From Albifimbria verrucaria (Eukaryota; Ascomycota; Sordariomycetes; Hypocreales; Stachybotryaceae), in contig JAHREC010000018.1 in assembly GCA_020081605.1 (NCBI GenBank), forward strand, positions 1,984,001 through 2,048,000: a DNA stretch of 64,000 nt, written 5' to 3'. The translations under genes were made by a program, and so were the position numbers. The notes beneath the pieces were generated by a model that saw only the letters and a list, made by a program, of their open reading frames with translations, searched no databases and had not been told where the DNA came from. Shown here piece after piece: positions 24,859 through 37,582 of this stretch (position 1 is its first letter; the number at the start of each line of letters is the position of its first letter).

Positions 24859-27800
24859 ATGCTCGAACGGACGGCGGCGACACTCGAAGCCTGCAACCTC
24901 CAGCGTGTACTCCACAAACAGGTGCGGTCGGTCAAGACTCGTCGTCAGCTACATACCGCTTTCTGGCAACATGGGGCCGCGGCATTAGAAGTTGCCAGTT
25001 TATGGCCAGCTCTTCCGCAAGCAGTCGAAATACCAGTCGATGATGGAGCGCTACAGGGGCAGCAGCAGCAGCCAACGGCGCTTGTTGCTTCTGTTTTCCT
25101 TCTAGACTTCCTTTATCCAAAGTCGACTCATTCTTTGCTTCGGCGGTTCTACCCGGCAATCCCTGTCTCCAATAGCCGCAGCGAATCGGTTAGACATGTC
25201 CATCGAAGGAGGCACATTGCATCTTCTGTCTCGGCCGCCGCTGCCCCAGATGCCACCAAGTCAGCGAACAACAGACATAGCTCGAACCGATTTCAACAGT
25301 ACGAAACCTCCAATTCGCTACGGAAATCGAGTTCACCACAGAAATCAAATCCAGCTGAGAAGCCGGTGTCCCAATTCAGTGGTGATGCCGAGACTCGCCA
25401 CAACCTGCCTTCCACTCCGCCAAATGACACAACCTCACAAAATCTACCGACGAAAGACGAACCGGTCGCTTATAGTGGAGCACCACGTGCATCGCTTAAT
25501 GCCGTGATCCGACAGGCTCAGTACGATGCCACTAGGTTAGATGGTACCGACCAAGTGGCGTCCGCTACCCGGTTGATGGATCTGATATCATCAGAATATG
25601 ATGGCAATTATCATCAAGTCTGGGATCTTTACTGTCGGCTAAGTCGTGATGACCAGGGTATATTGCGCCCTCATATCATCATTCACTTTTCCAAATCCAG
25701 CGGTATTGTCGAAATTGGTAGGGCTCTGTCCCTTTTTCGACAAGTGTCACCTAACCAGTGGAACGACGAACTCCTGGCTATCATCGTGCAGCTATACTTG
25801 CGATCTGATGATGCAGCATATGCGGCGAAGAAACTCAGGGAAGGATTGAAGCACCGCCTCGTTGGCGGCTTAGATGACTTGGTTGCCGACTGCATCAACA
25901 AACAAAACTGGGATTTACTCATTGATACTTGGCTGTCGTTCAGTGCGTCTCGAGCCGCGGTGGATTCATCAGACGATCTTGTTGATCGGCGCAAAATTCG
26001 GCACTTGGCGAAGCTTGCATCTGTCGACGATATAGGCGGGCGGTACCTTCTCTTGGCAAAGTACTTGGCCACAGACGATGTCTCGAGCAAGTACACGGAT
26101 CGAAAGTCAAAGGATGCCTTGGAAAATCTCAAGCATAGACTATCTAGGGCGGCCATTAAGCAACCTTGCCCGCCGGAGCAAGCAAGCGTAATACTGAAAA
26201 GCCGCAACGACCATGGGCTGTATTATGAGTACTTCAGGCGCATACTTCCTCGACAGAAGGATAAGAAAATGCGATCACCTACGCATACCTTGCATCTCAC
26301 AGAGATTTACAAAGAGTATCGCCAAATGCCAGAAGCAAAGCCATCGAAACAGCTCTTGCATGGCGTGTTCAATTTGGCTTTCCCATCGGATGTTCCAACT
26401 TTGATGGCTCTATACCAAGACTGGAAGAAATTTATGGGAGAATTCGATCAAATGGCTTATATGAGATTTCTCACATTCTTCGCCAAGCTGGGGATGTCAA
26501 GGCAGTTCAAGATTTGTGGAAGCAATTCGTCACCGATTATCCACGTGCTCTACAACGGCCAAGTGCTTTCAACAGCATCGTTAACGTGTATGCCCAAGTC
26601 GGGGATTTCGAATCTGCAGAGAAAGAGCTCAAAGTGATGCAAGATCAATATGGCCTCACACCTTGCCTCGATACCATGAACATGGTACTCAAATCCTACG
26701 TTAAAGCTGGCAATTATCAAGGTGCAATGGATTGTTATGAACGAATTCAGAAAACATACAAGCCAGATTCCTATACATTTGCCCATGTCATGGCCATTAG
26801 CGCTAAAAGGGGTGATGTGGAAAACACTCTGGATCTGTTCAAACGATCCCAAAAATCAGATGCCTCTCCAACAAAAGAGATGGCTCTTGCACTGGTTCTT
26901 GCCTACTGCCGCAACGACAAATTGGCGGAAGCCGAAAGGATTTGCATCCAGCTGGCGGAGCGCAAGGTTACAAGCGTTGCTGTCTGGAATCTGCTTATCA
27001 ACCACAACGGGATGCAAGGTAACTTGCCCAGTTGCTATCGATTGCTTCAACTCATGAAACGGTATGGTCTACAATGGAATGACCAAACACACGAATTCTT
27101 GTTCCAGGCTCTGGCCAAAGCCGACCAACTCCAAGCTGCCCACAATCTCCTTAGACGCGCGCAGAAGAGCAAGCTTTTCATGGTCACACCTGAGCATTAC
27201 GCTATTGTTATGACAGCAGCAGTCCGGCTTGGGGATTTTGCCGCCGTGGAATCAATGGCCGCACAAATGCAACAAGCAGGCCTTACAATGAATTTTAATG
27301 CCCATGTTGCATATATGAGGGCGTATATCAGCCAAACACCCGAACCCGCTCGATTGAAGGTGCTGATACGAGTCCTGGTTGACCACGTTAAAGCAATGGT
27401 TCCTAAGCTTGAGGAGCCCATCACTGATCGCATCGATAATGATCTTGTGGAGCCCGACCACCTTGACACAGCTTACCTTGATATGGAACATACTGATATC
27501 GACCTTACCGAAGCTGACATGGCTGAATCCGACGGAAAAGTTACGGCCTCAGTATCCATTGGTGATCCACGAGTCCTCGGCGTACAGACGCAGCAGTTTG
27601 CGCAAGCAATATTGTTGTTGACTGAACTCAAAGACTATGACACTTTGGATGAACTGATTGACCTTCATAGTACCATCTTCCCAGCCACTAAGAATTTAGG
27701 TTCACTGCCTCCCAGCGTTGCAAGTGCCATTATGGCGGCTTACTATAAGCGTAATCAACTTAAGCGTGTTCTGGACTTGTGGCGCCAAGTTTGGGACGAC

Positions 27801-28869
27801 ACTCTCTCTCGTGCCAAGGATGCGAAAGGGAACATATACCCAGCATATCAATTCAGCCTCAACCGACCTCTTCACCTAGTCATTTTCAGCTATAGAAGGC
27901 AAAACAATGGGATGGGTCTCCTCCATTGTATTCGACAGGTCACCTCAACAGGTTTCAAACTTACTACTTCGAATTGGGAAATGGCCATTCGGTACCTTGC
28001 GGAAATGGGCCAGTGGGAGAGGGCTGTTGAGTGGTGCGAGTCAATTCTCATGCCATTATGGGCTGGGTGGAGGCAACGCAAACCAGCTTTGGAAGCACGA
28101 TGGAAATTGAAAAACGCACACGCCATTAAGCCACCCTCAGAGGCTGTCATTGAGACCTTGCACCATGAATGGCTAGAAATGCAGAAGCTGGCTGCTTGGT
28201 CCCCGAAGTTAGCACAAAGCTCAAGGGCTTCAGCACACAATTCCCAAGCTGCACCATGCTATGCTCACAGCGGCCTCTAAGAAGATGCTCAACAGCGTCG
28301 AGACTTCAACGAGACAGTCACTCAAGAAAGCTATCGACAAGATGATTTCTGTGTATAGCTTGGACGAACTGAAGACACTGAAACGCATCCTTGGCGATGA
28401 CCTCCAATCCACCTTGAGCAAAGCTGCACGATACAGAAGGATTGCAGCTATGCGCGCGCGAGCAGCTTCGACGGGTGTTGATCCAAGTACCATCCCCAAG
28501 CATGGACGTGAGCGTGCATTGAGCTTGTATTACACTATCAAAAGTCGAGTTGAGAACCAGCAGAAGGCGGGCAAAACGAACCCGAAAATTGAGCTTACGC
28601 AGGATGCAACAGCCAGCGAGACAACAACGGGTGGTGACACCTCTACGTCTCCGTCTGTGAGCGAAGACGCGAAAGCTAATAGTTTTACGCCAGCAAACAA
28701 GTCCGAGGCTGATATCACAAGAGCTGCTTCAACAGATACTGCGGCATCAGAGAGAGAGCGTCCTCGTGCTCCAGATGCTACTGTACTTGGGGCTGACAGT
28801 CCCTCCTCGACAAATACCACCATGATCAGGAACAATCGCCCCCAACACGTCTGCGTTCTGCATACCTAA
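24859..28869 (+). CDS. Mitochondrial pentatricopeptide-repeat protein, Pet309/cya-5-like
   Basis: Large PPR protein resembling Neurospora cya-5 and yeast Pet309, which promote stability and translation of mitochondrial COX1 mRNA. It starts MLERTAATLEACNLQRV and contains VKTRRQLHTAFWQHG, a basic presequence with a likely processing site near residue 35. A polar linker at about residues 110-220 is followed by helical repeats. Clear PPR units include AFNSIVNVYAQVGDFESAEK, MNMVLKSYVKAGNYQGAMD, DSYTFAHVMAISAKRGDVEN and AVWNLLINHNGMQGNLPSC. The frame breaks at 26490-26493 (GGGG, one short), 28201-28204 (CCCC, one short) and 28243-28245 (CCC, one short), each repaired by one base. About 1,335 aa, no introns seen. 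The C-terminal end is uncertain: another missing C at about 28842 would extend it. Organelle and family are firm; the exact mRNA target is inferred. Confidence 0.87.
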
Positions 28870-29572
28870 GGAGACGCCAGATTCCCGGGAAGGCGTTAGA
28901 ACAGCGACTCCTCTCTCTGCGACAGCTGGGGCTCTGGCTCCTGAATTACGTCGAAACACCAAATAACTACAATAACAAAACAGGCCAAAGCGCCAATGTA
29001 CGACTAGTGTATGTCAATCATTTTCACGAGCATATATGCATATATGGAGTTGCGGTCGTGGTGTAAATATCCGGCACTCTGGTCGTGTGTAGCAATAAGA
29101 TTCACCGTATAGATGTATATATGTGGGCAGGATCTACTCTGAACCACGCGGTTTTGAGAGAATTAGATGATAGATTTTTATTTTGTGAATATTCCTGTTT
29201 GATAACTATTTGACTCCTGTCCTTCCGTAATCCACAATAAAGCTATAATGCCAGAATTATTATGTCCTTAGGTACTATGCCATAAATACAAGTGCCAGAG
29301 CGGTGAGACGAATCTATAACCAACACCAACAAAAGAAATTACATATGTTTCATCCTTCTTCTAGAGTACTTTTCAATTCCTTGGTTAGCAGCTTGTCGAT
29401 TTGGAATCCGGCCAACGTAGGTCATTCTTTTCAGTAATCCGGAGGGTCCTGCCCTGATTCTTGACACCGAGACAACGCAGTCGTTGAGATAGGAGACCCT
29501 CGGTAGCATTGCCTGGGCGGCCGCTGCCGGGGAGGTTGAACGCATTGCCACCGTACCCGACTTCGCCCTTGC
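28870..29572. other. Convergent 3' intergenic region
   Basis: About 700 bp between the tails of the PPR gene (+) and the Atos-family gene (-). A/T-rich with several near-polyadenylation words (for example CAATAAAG at about 29235). No coding feature is supported. Confidence 0.5.
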
Positions 29573-31840
29573 TTAGTTTCTCGTACCGAGTGAGGTTCCA
29601 GCCCCGAGGTTGGATTCTGTTGTCGATGGACGGCTTGCCTGCGAGGAACCGGGAGATTGTATATTTGCACCTGCCAGGTCCGTAAAATCACTAGCCTCGT
29701 CATCGAAACGACCCCTGGGTAGTCGAAATGGAACAGGGTCAATTGGCAAGGTGTTTCCGCCAACCATGTCTGAGGAGCCACGCTCTGGTTCATCTCGACT
29801 AGTTTGGAAGACGCCGTCGACCAAATCCAATGCTTGTGATGATGATCCTATCGAGACGCCTAAGCTCCTCCTTCGTAGAGCCTTTTCAGCAGCAAGTATA
29901 GCCCCTGGTCCACTAGAACTTGACAATGGTGGATGCATGACCCGTATAGGTTTATATGGCGAGAAGCGGGGCTCCGGCCAAGTGGTTTCATTGCGCAGCT
30001 TTTCCTTACCGTCAGGAACTCTGTTTGCAAAGACAATGCGTATGCTTTTATAAAGGTAGTACCGTCCTTTAGATGGACAACATATATGGAGATGTACAAG
30101 ATAACGCAAAATTGGCCGGTCAGCAGGATTGAGGTCAGTAATGGCCGGTATATTGTCAATAATAGGACCGGTAGAATAGCTGCGTTGACGAATAAAGGTC
30201 TTGGTGCCGGGTTCCATGCCTGCCAGGTCGTATGGTACCAGGAAAAGCTTGACAGCCGTCTTATTCGGGTTCTTGATAACGATCTGAATCTGGCCTTTTT
30301 CTGGTATTCTGTAACTGCCGCCAGGCGGGGCTCTGGGTGAGCCTGATCCTCGCTTCGATCTTGGCGCTGGGCGAGCGTCCGCATCTTGCTCAGAGCCTAG
30401 CAAAAGAGTCTTTAACTCATGGTCCGCTTGCTGTCGGTCTGCGTAACGGCTATGTGCCTTCCTCCTTGTCCGTGATTCCTCGTCTGTATTGGGCAACCCG
30501 TTTTCCAAGTCAATTTGACCAACATAGGGACTGGGTCCGTCGTCTAGTTGCGATCGCCCGGGGCCGGTATTGCTATAGCTGTAATAAACGGCGGGAAAGG
30601 GTAGTGTCACATGGGGAGGACATCTCAAACTAGATTTACATTTTCCTTCCCAAGCACACCTATCTGCGCCAGAAACTCCAGAGGTTTAGAAGGCGTGGTT
30701 GACATTCGACCACGAAGGATACTCTCCTCGTATGACCCAACCATAGAAGCATGCTGAATAGGTGAAGAATCGGAGCTGATGGACTGACGCCTCGAGCGCA
30801 GAAAGGCTGGGGTTTGTGGGGGCGTTCCCTGAGGAAAGAAGTTCGGAGTACCAGTCAAGGACCTGCGAGGCTGGTGTGCTTGGTAGGGCAGAGACCCTTC
30901 ACGGCGGTGCAGAGGGACTCGGCCAGACATAGGAAATCTGGCCGATGGAGAAGCAAAGGGTGAAGAAGCGGCAGAGTTGAGCGTGTGCCGTCTCGTCCCA
31001 AACGGTGCAGAGGGAAAGTCAATATGATCAAGGGGCATCGAGAGGTCTACCTCCTCGTTACTCTCAGACTGAACTAATGGGCTCGTCGGGGCCTGATAAA
31101 TGAAGCTTGAGGACAAGCTCGACGATAGCGGCGATGCTCCATCCTTGAAGCCGCCATTACTGTGGTTGCGCGCAGCCGCCCTTCCAGAAGGGAACGGGGT
31201 GAAGTGCCTGGGCGGAGAGGTGGCAACCCAGGGCGCCTCAACGGTGAGAAGACCTTTGACCGCCTGCTGTCCAGAATCTTCTCTCCGCCTTGCCTCCTCT
31301 GCAGGCTCATCGTGTGTAAAGTCTCCGCTGTGCAGTGCAGACCTCGGACGTTCGATGTTTAAGCCTTGCCGCAACCTCTCATCGACTACAGATAACGGAT
31401 CGGCCTTCTCAGGGTGATCTGGGCTGGTGGTAGCAACACAGAGGAATCGGGCGGCGACCTTGGAGAGATGGGACGATTCCTGGGCCGATCCTGCTGCAGC
31501 ATGGACTGGAACTGCAGCGGGTGTATCAGATTTTGGGAGACAGCGCGCTCGGTTTGAGGAGAGTGGCTACGCACATGGGAGCTGGGTATCCAGGTCGGAC
31601 TTTGGCCACGCTTCAACCTCTCTATCAGCTCGGCTCGGTCCGAGGTCGGGGCGTGGTCGTCTTCATGGTTCGGCGGCAGGAAGACGGAGACTGGACTGTC
31701 CGGCAGAGGCCCTCGCAGAGCTCCGTGCGAAGGCTCTCCTCGGAGAGGCGGCGGGCGCGGGTGGAGGTCGGCGGCTCGATGACGATGGCCTCGGGCTCCG
31801 GCGGTCGGGAGTGCTCGAGGTCAGCTTGGAAGATGGGCAT
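29573..31840 (-). CDS. Atos-family protein (DUF4210 plus Chromosome_seg domains)
   Basis: Fungal member of the Atos/FAM214 family, annotated in fungi as a meiotic chromosome-segregation protein; molecular function is poorly known. It starts MPIFQADLEHSRPPEPEA. After a disordered Ser/Pro-rich region comes ALHSGDFTHDEPAEEARR with VKGLLTVEAPWVATSPPRHF, then the signature LRCPPHVTLPFPAVYYSY, and the conserved domain GQIQIVIKNPNKTAVKLFLV, YDLAGMEPGTKTFIRQRS, PILRYLVHLHICC and KGRYYLYKSIRIVFANR. Frame breaks at 31710-31712 (plus-strand CCC), 31426-31427 (GG) and 30645-30646 (CC) each lack one base. Restored length is about 755 aa without introns. It is the only candidate meiosis-linked gene in the window. 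Confidence 0.83.
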
Positions 31841-33239
31841 GCTTAGGCGGCCAGAACCACAGTCAGACTGCGGTTCTGGTCAAAGGGGCAAGCCAGAGAC
31901 GGCTGATGGTCGGCATCAAACAGGGTATGGCGTGGTGGAAATCGAGGGTCGAAGAGCGAAGGCGGTAGAAGCAAGAGTCGAATGCAGGCTTAGGACGTCA
32001 TTCATTCATCCATCCGTGGATTAGCGGACAGCCATGTCTCACAAGTGGAAAACGTCAAACCACGGAGGCAGGATGGAGAGAAGGCTGCGACGACGAACTG
32101 GGACGCAAAAAGAATTTACAGTACAAGCACCATGTCCTGGCGGCGATCAGCGTGGTTGGGCGGTAAATCACTTTGTCAAGGTCATGTATTGTCGAGGAGG
32201 AAGAAGTAACGTTAGAGTCGGGAGCGCTTCGTCATAAGTATAGGCGCTAAAGCGTGACCTCCGCATCACGGCACAACCTGGGCCAATGGCAGGACCGGGT
32301 TAGTGGGGCCCAGTGGGCTCTAGGGCCTGTAGTTACAGCAGGTCCCCTAAACAGGAGGATCCACCCTCTGCGAGATGTATGTAAGAGCGCCTGACTTTGT
32401 GACACCGTGCTGTACGGTCTCGTTCCTCCGTCGCCCCGACATGGCAGCTGGCTTTAGGGGAAAATAACCTGATTTTGACTTGCTTCTTCTTGCGAGTTGC
32501 ATTCTTCACAATGGCCTCTGAGTCAGACTCTTTAATTTCTCTGTGCAGACCGCGGGTCCAGTTTCTGTTCGTCGTTTCGTGCTCACGTGGCAAAGCTTGC
32601 GTTGGAGGCGTTCTCCAAATGGAGACTCGATGTCAGAATTTCCTGCGCTCGGCTCCACCTTGCTTTGGCACCCAAGGCATGTGTCGGTTCTGACCAAGTA
32701 CCTTCAATGCTTGCTGAAGTATCTATCTATAACTATTACTATTACTTGCAACATTAAAAGGTATAGCACTTCGTCCATGCAAGGGATGGCATGAATGTTA
32801 GTCAGTACAATGTCTTATGCTCCAATCATTATTGGCAGGGTAATTCGCATGTCTGTCGTAGTAAAGCGCCGTATCATTCATCTCAGTTGGCTTTCCACTC
32901 TTTTGTAGTGGTTCAACCACACTTTTCTGATTATGCTGCGATTAGCTATGTGGAATACCTGACAGGTAGGTACTAAGGTACCTTTAATCCCCAATACTCA
33001 AGCCATCTGCAGATTGTTGCAATAGTTCAATTTCTGTCACCCATAAGGCGTCGTCTAGCAGGTACCTTAAAGCCGTTACCTGGGTAGGTGGGCCGTATCA
33101 AGAGACCCACTGCAGACGCCACTTTCACCTATCACAATCTTCACTCAAACTTCATCTTGGAATCAGTATTTGCATCGGCCCGTGAAAGGCACAACGTTGG
33201 CTCACTCTGCTGCAACCTTTCGTTGTTTCGCTATCTCCG
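31841..33239. other. Divergent intergenic region
   Basis: About 1.4 kb between the starts of the Atos-family gene (-) and FYV7 (+). GGTACC-type palindromes cluster at about 32970-33065. No gene recognised. Confidence 0.5.
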
Positions 33240-33975
33240 ATGTCTTCCAAACGAGAGGCGGAGACATCCGAGCCCGGCGGTGAGGCGAAGCGACCCCGAC
33301 ATGGCTTCAGAGTAGGGCCTGAAAATTTGCCAGACGGACCTTGGCGTCGGAAAGGTAAGCATTTCAAGATGAAGGAGGCATTGCATCATCACAGTTATAC
33401 GATATTGACGGTTTGAATTGCACAGTCACCAAGATTAAGAAGGAGCTCATTCACAAAGCAAAAGTGAAGAAGGCCTATGCCAAGATCAAGGCACGGGAGG
33501 AAAAACCCTGGAGCATGGCGCAGCCCCAGAGTCCCAAGCAGAACCTGCAGAGTCTGCTGCAGATGGCGAGCCTGGCGAGCATGAGGCGGAGGAGCAGTTG
33601 CACCCAACAAGGAAGCTTATGCTGAAGGACGAGGACAAGGCCCAGGCCAACGCTGCCCACGCGGATGGCGAAATTCCCAGTGACGGGCATCGTCGGAGGA
33701 CAAGGCGTCCAGGTTATTACGATAAGCAGCTCCAGAAAGCTGAGCAAAGCCGTGCAGAGGCCGAGGCAAGGAGACAAGAATTCCAGCGTCGGAGGGAAGA
33801 GAGGGAACGGAAGCTGGCAGAGCGTGAACGGTTTAAGAAAGCTATGGCCAAAACACGGGACAAGGACGGGAAGAAGAAGCTGGGCAGAGAAGGAAATCTA
33901 CTGCTCGATAAGGTCAAGAAGATTGTCGCTCAGGGAAATAAAGGTCTAGTAGGTTCGGCGTCGTGGGACACATAA
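33240..33975 (+). CDS. FYV7: rRNA-processing protein FYV7
   Basis: Small, highly charged nucleolar protein needed for 35S pre-rRNA cleavage and 40S production. Exon 1 is 33240-33354 (MSSKREAETSEPGGEAKRPR to PDGPWRRK) and exon 2 is 33426-33975, with a GTAAGC donor and TTGCACAG acceptor. Family segments are VTKIKKELIHKAKVKKAYAK, RRRTRRPGYYDKQLQKAEQS, REERERKLAERERFKKAMAK, and the conserved end GREGNLLLDKVKKIVAQ. The middle is acidic and disordered. One A is missing from the run at 33501-33505; adding it joins the two reading frames. About 220 aa. Together with KRR1 it makes two 40S-biogenesis genes in the window, but they are 27 kb apart. Confidence 0.85.
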
Positions 33976-34711
33976 TGCAGGTTCATGTTGATATATCCTT
34001 CAAAGCTTGAGAGGGCACATGTGTAGCCTCTCAATCTTACAATAAAAGCAAAAGCGCTCTCAATAACTCGATTGATTTTCCTTCAGTGTCAGCTCTGCAA
34101 TTGTTTCTTGCGATCTAACTCATTAAAGAGATGCAATGCAATGCTTCCAGTCGATTCATTTCGTGCTGGGTCGGTCTCACAAAGCATAACCTCCTACATC
34201 CACGTTGCCTTTCATAAACCATGCATCAGCTCATGAGAATAAATAAACGCCCAAATGTTTCTGTCGCAGTTTGACAACAAGTGGGTACCTTCCTCCACAT
34301 ACCCGTGTCAATGAAGAGGTTTCGTCACACAATCCGACACAACGCCGGGTCATCACTCATTGTGTTCCCAGCAATGTTGATCTACAGGAGCAAGACCGAC
34401 ATTTAATCTGGTGCAGTTAGCGCCTTTTATCACAATGAAGTCATCACCACGGAGATGATTTGCTCAACGAAGCACCGGTAGTGTACGATAACCTTGGAAT
34501 AGTAAGTTACATTACCAAGGCTTTCAATCTTCTGAGAAGATCTAGCAGAATGTGGACCGCCCACTAGAAGCTGTTGCTATCGACGTCGAAACGAAGCTGA
34601 GGCCTGACAATCCCTAGGCGAAGCAACGCCAAGGAAACAAGAGCAGCGGGAGGGGCGTGTGTGACCCGCATGATCACCAACAAGCATTTTGCTGGTGGAC
34701 AAGTGGTGAGC

Positions 34712-34730
34712 AAAAAAAAAAAAAAAAAAA
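34712..34730. repeat. Poly(A) tract of 19 bases
   Basis: Uninterrupted run of 19 adenines in intergenic DNA. It could be a retroposed tail or simple expansion. No adjacent retroelement or target-site duplication is evident. Confidence 0.9.
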
Positions 34731-36656
34731 GAGGAGGACTGCAGATCAGAGGCCTTACACTTCTCCAAGAAGACGAATGGTTAAAATCCAGAAAACAAGA
34801 CACGATTGATACGAGACTAATATGAAAATACAACAATATACTTATGCATATATCCTGAATATCTAGTTGATTTATTCAATGCAATTCTACTACTCATCGA
34901 GTCTTACTCCTCGAGGATACAGCAGGCAGTCTGACGCGTACGGCCCGCTGTGTGCAATGGGATGGCAAGGCAATGTGGAGCAAACAGTTGCACCATTTGA
35001 TTACAGTAGTTAATTGACGTTAGCTTTCATGCTGCAGTAGTGGCGGGCGGAGGTGGCATGATCAATCGTCGTAAGCGTTCGTTGGCAGGGCCATTTGACC
35101 GAGGCCCTCTGTGGATGAGCACGTCTAAGGTCGAGTAGCTGAGGATCAGCACCCAAGCCACCAACCATCAAACGTTATCGGGTGGGAGGAAACGCATACA
35201 CAGGCTGACATGGACATATGTGGTGCCAGCAGACGAGGAAACTTGAAGTGCGTCATGTTAAGTCGAAACAAAGACGATGAATCAGCACCGGGGATCATCC
35301 AGGGTCTGTCAACATGTTGCTTGTCAGAGAAGCTGTGCCAAACTTAGATGAAACAGTGGCTGGAGTGGGTCGCCCTTTGGTTTCAGAGCAGCCCAGGTTG
35401 GCCTTGGGCACTTGAAATTGCCGAATTAGACAGAGTGCAACATCCTTGATTTGGAGAGACGGCTGTCCAGGGATGCTTTGGGAAGCCTCGCTGGTGACAG
35501 GCGTGATGATTTCAACGACAAATTGAGCAAGGGGCCAGGCCCATCCTCGCGAGAGATAATCTTGTCTTTGTAGGTAGATCACTGTTTAGCATGGCGCCAC
35601 AAACATGTAGGGCACTGTCGAGATCCCTGATGCCGCAACGAAAGGAGACTCCTACAGTACAAGTACAATCTCGCGAGTAGAGCCTAATTAGTGCTCTTTA
35701 CGTGGGTTAGCCGAATATCAAACCTCGAGAACTCTTGCCATGCAGCTTCGCAACGTACGTGACACCCAACGTCCAGGCTGCTGGGACATGCGACGCCTTT
35801 GGTAGGCGGTAAAAATTACCGGATTAGTCTAAATGGTGCTCACCTGGTAGGATCACTTTCGGTGGGTGGTGTTGGTTCTGTTGGCGCATACAGACGTTTC
35901 CATCCCGTTGGCGCCAAAGGATCGCGATTCGAGACAGGGCCGAGCACCGTCACAAACAAAACGTACATGGGAGACAGGGCATCGAGGGTCGTACATAATA
36001 CTGCACGCCCAACGAGCTGTACGATGTACCGGCCAGTACCAGGATCAGGATCACGAAGTGGATGGGCTGCATCACCGTCATCTCGCGGAGAATTGGGTAA
36101 AATTCGACCAACGAATCATGACGGGCTATTGCTTGAGCACTCCCCATCAGGCAAGCCGGCTGAAGAGTTGTGGAAGCCCAGCGAAGCCATGGGCAACAGC
36201 AACCGCCTGAATGTCCAGCTGAGGATTGGAGAGGGCGCCGGTTTGTTTGAGCTTTCATGGACGAGGGGCTGCGTTTGCATCCGGTTAATGCAAAGGACGG
36301 ACGGCAGAGCGATCGGGGTGGGGGAGGAGGAGTAGGAGGAGGTGAGGTTGAACCCGCAAGCAAGGCTTAGTCGAACAACGAAACGACACGACACCGCTCT
36401 TCCTTCCTTTGCATCGAGAATGCGCGTCTCGTCGCCGGGGCGAGGGCATACGTATGCTGGACCCCTTCCCTTTCTAAGATGTTGACCCTATTCCCATTCC
36501 AGCGCGACCGCCTCTCCGAACCGTCCGGACATTGCCCCCAACTAATTCCCGTTTCCCAACTAGCCTGCCTCTACCGTCGCTCGGCCCACCGCGCCAGTGG
36601 TCCATCTACGACCTCTTTGCACGAACTCCCCAAGAGGCGAGGGGACCAGACGACAA

Positions 36657-36680
36657 GGGATAGGGATAGGGATAGGGATT
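36657..36680. repeat. (TAGGGA)n short tandem repeat
   Basis: About three to four units of TAGGGA. It resembles but does not match the TTAGGG telomere repeat, and the interstitial context gives no sign of a chromosome end. Confidence 0.8.
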
Positions 36681-37558
36681 GAGATGGATGGTCTAGGTGG
36701 CCAATTCGCTGGCAGCATACCCGACCAAGCCTCTCGCTCCTGCCACCCACACCCCGGCAGATTTGCTGGGATGGTGGTTTAGTGACAGATCCTTTTCCAC
36801 CACCCCTGAGGTACTTTAACGCTCGTTTCATCGTTTGGCACCTGCGTTGGCCCATTTTATTAGCCCTACAATCAGGTACGGTACACGTGTAACGAACGGG
36901 TGTGGACGCGGATGTGCTCAGGTTGTTGCGGATACGGATGTCCTTCAGTTGCCTGGACGAATTCCAAGTCTCAGCTGGCCAGAGACACTGGGCCACGAGG
37001 CGCGCACAGAGCTGGCAGGACGAAGGAAAAACAGGGTGCTGCAAATCGACATCCTTGATTTATTAGCGTCTTGGAACGAGTGGGAAGGGTGGGTGCTGCT
37101 AGTGAATCGATCTTTGTCCAGTGAGACGAGAAATGGCAACATCCAGAGGTTAGCGGGCTGGGACTAGCAGGTACCTTTACCCAAACCGCAATGCGTCCAA
37201 GGGGCCACAGTGACAGAGCACCACGCTTCAGCCTATCCATTCGCTGGACGATAGATAGCACCTCGTGTACGGGTACCTTAGTACGTGCTTAGCAGCATCT
37301 GCGCCTGCGCCTGTTCCTGAGCCAGCGGGCCCAACTGGCCTTCTCCAAGTCGAGTGGTACCCCAAGATCAACCGATACCCACAAACCCGGCGGTACCCGG
37401 TACGGGGAGACCCTACTGATGCTGTTACCGCGCCGCTCCCACCCACTGCCACTGTGTCTAAATGGGGAACGGTATGTCTGAGGTAGGCAGTACGGGCCTT
37501 GCCCAGAGATGCAACCACGGAGAATGTACCGGCACACCTCTCGATTAAGGTAGGGCCA

Positions 37559-37582
37559 AGGAAAGGAAAGGAAAGGAAAGGC
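37559..37582. repeat. (GAAAG)n short tandem repeat
   Basis: Four to five GAAAG units followed immediately by a GCTAAGGTACC palindrome, in the upstream region of the LIM-RhoGAP gene. Confidence 0.8.

Noticed and set aside
26490..28280. Second, independent PPR gene starting near 26.5 kb
   Set aside because: It is the direct continuation of the upstream PPR frame once the GGGG run at 26490-26493 gains one G.
36657..36680. Telomere-like TAGGGA repeat as an interstitial telomere
   Set aside because: Unit is TAGGGA with only three to four copies, not TTAGGG, and the region lies inside conserved housekeeping genes.
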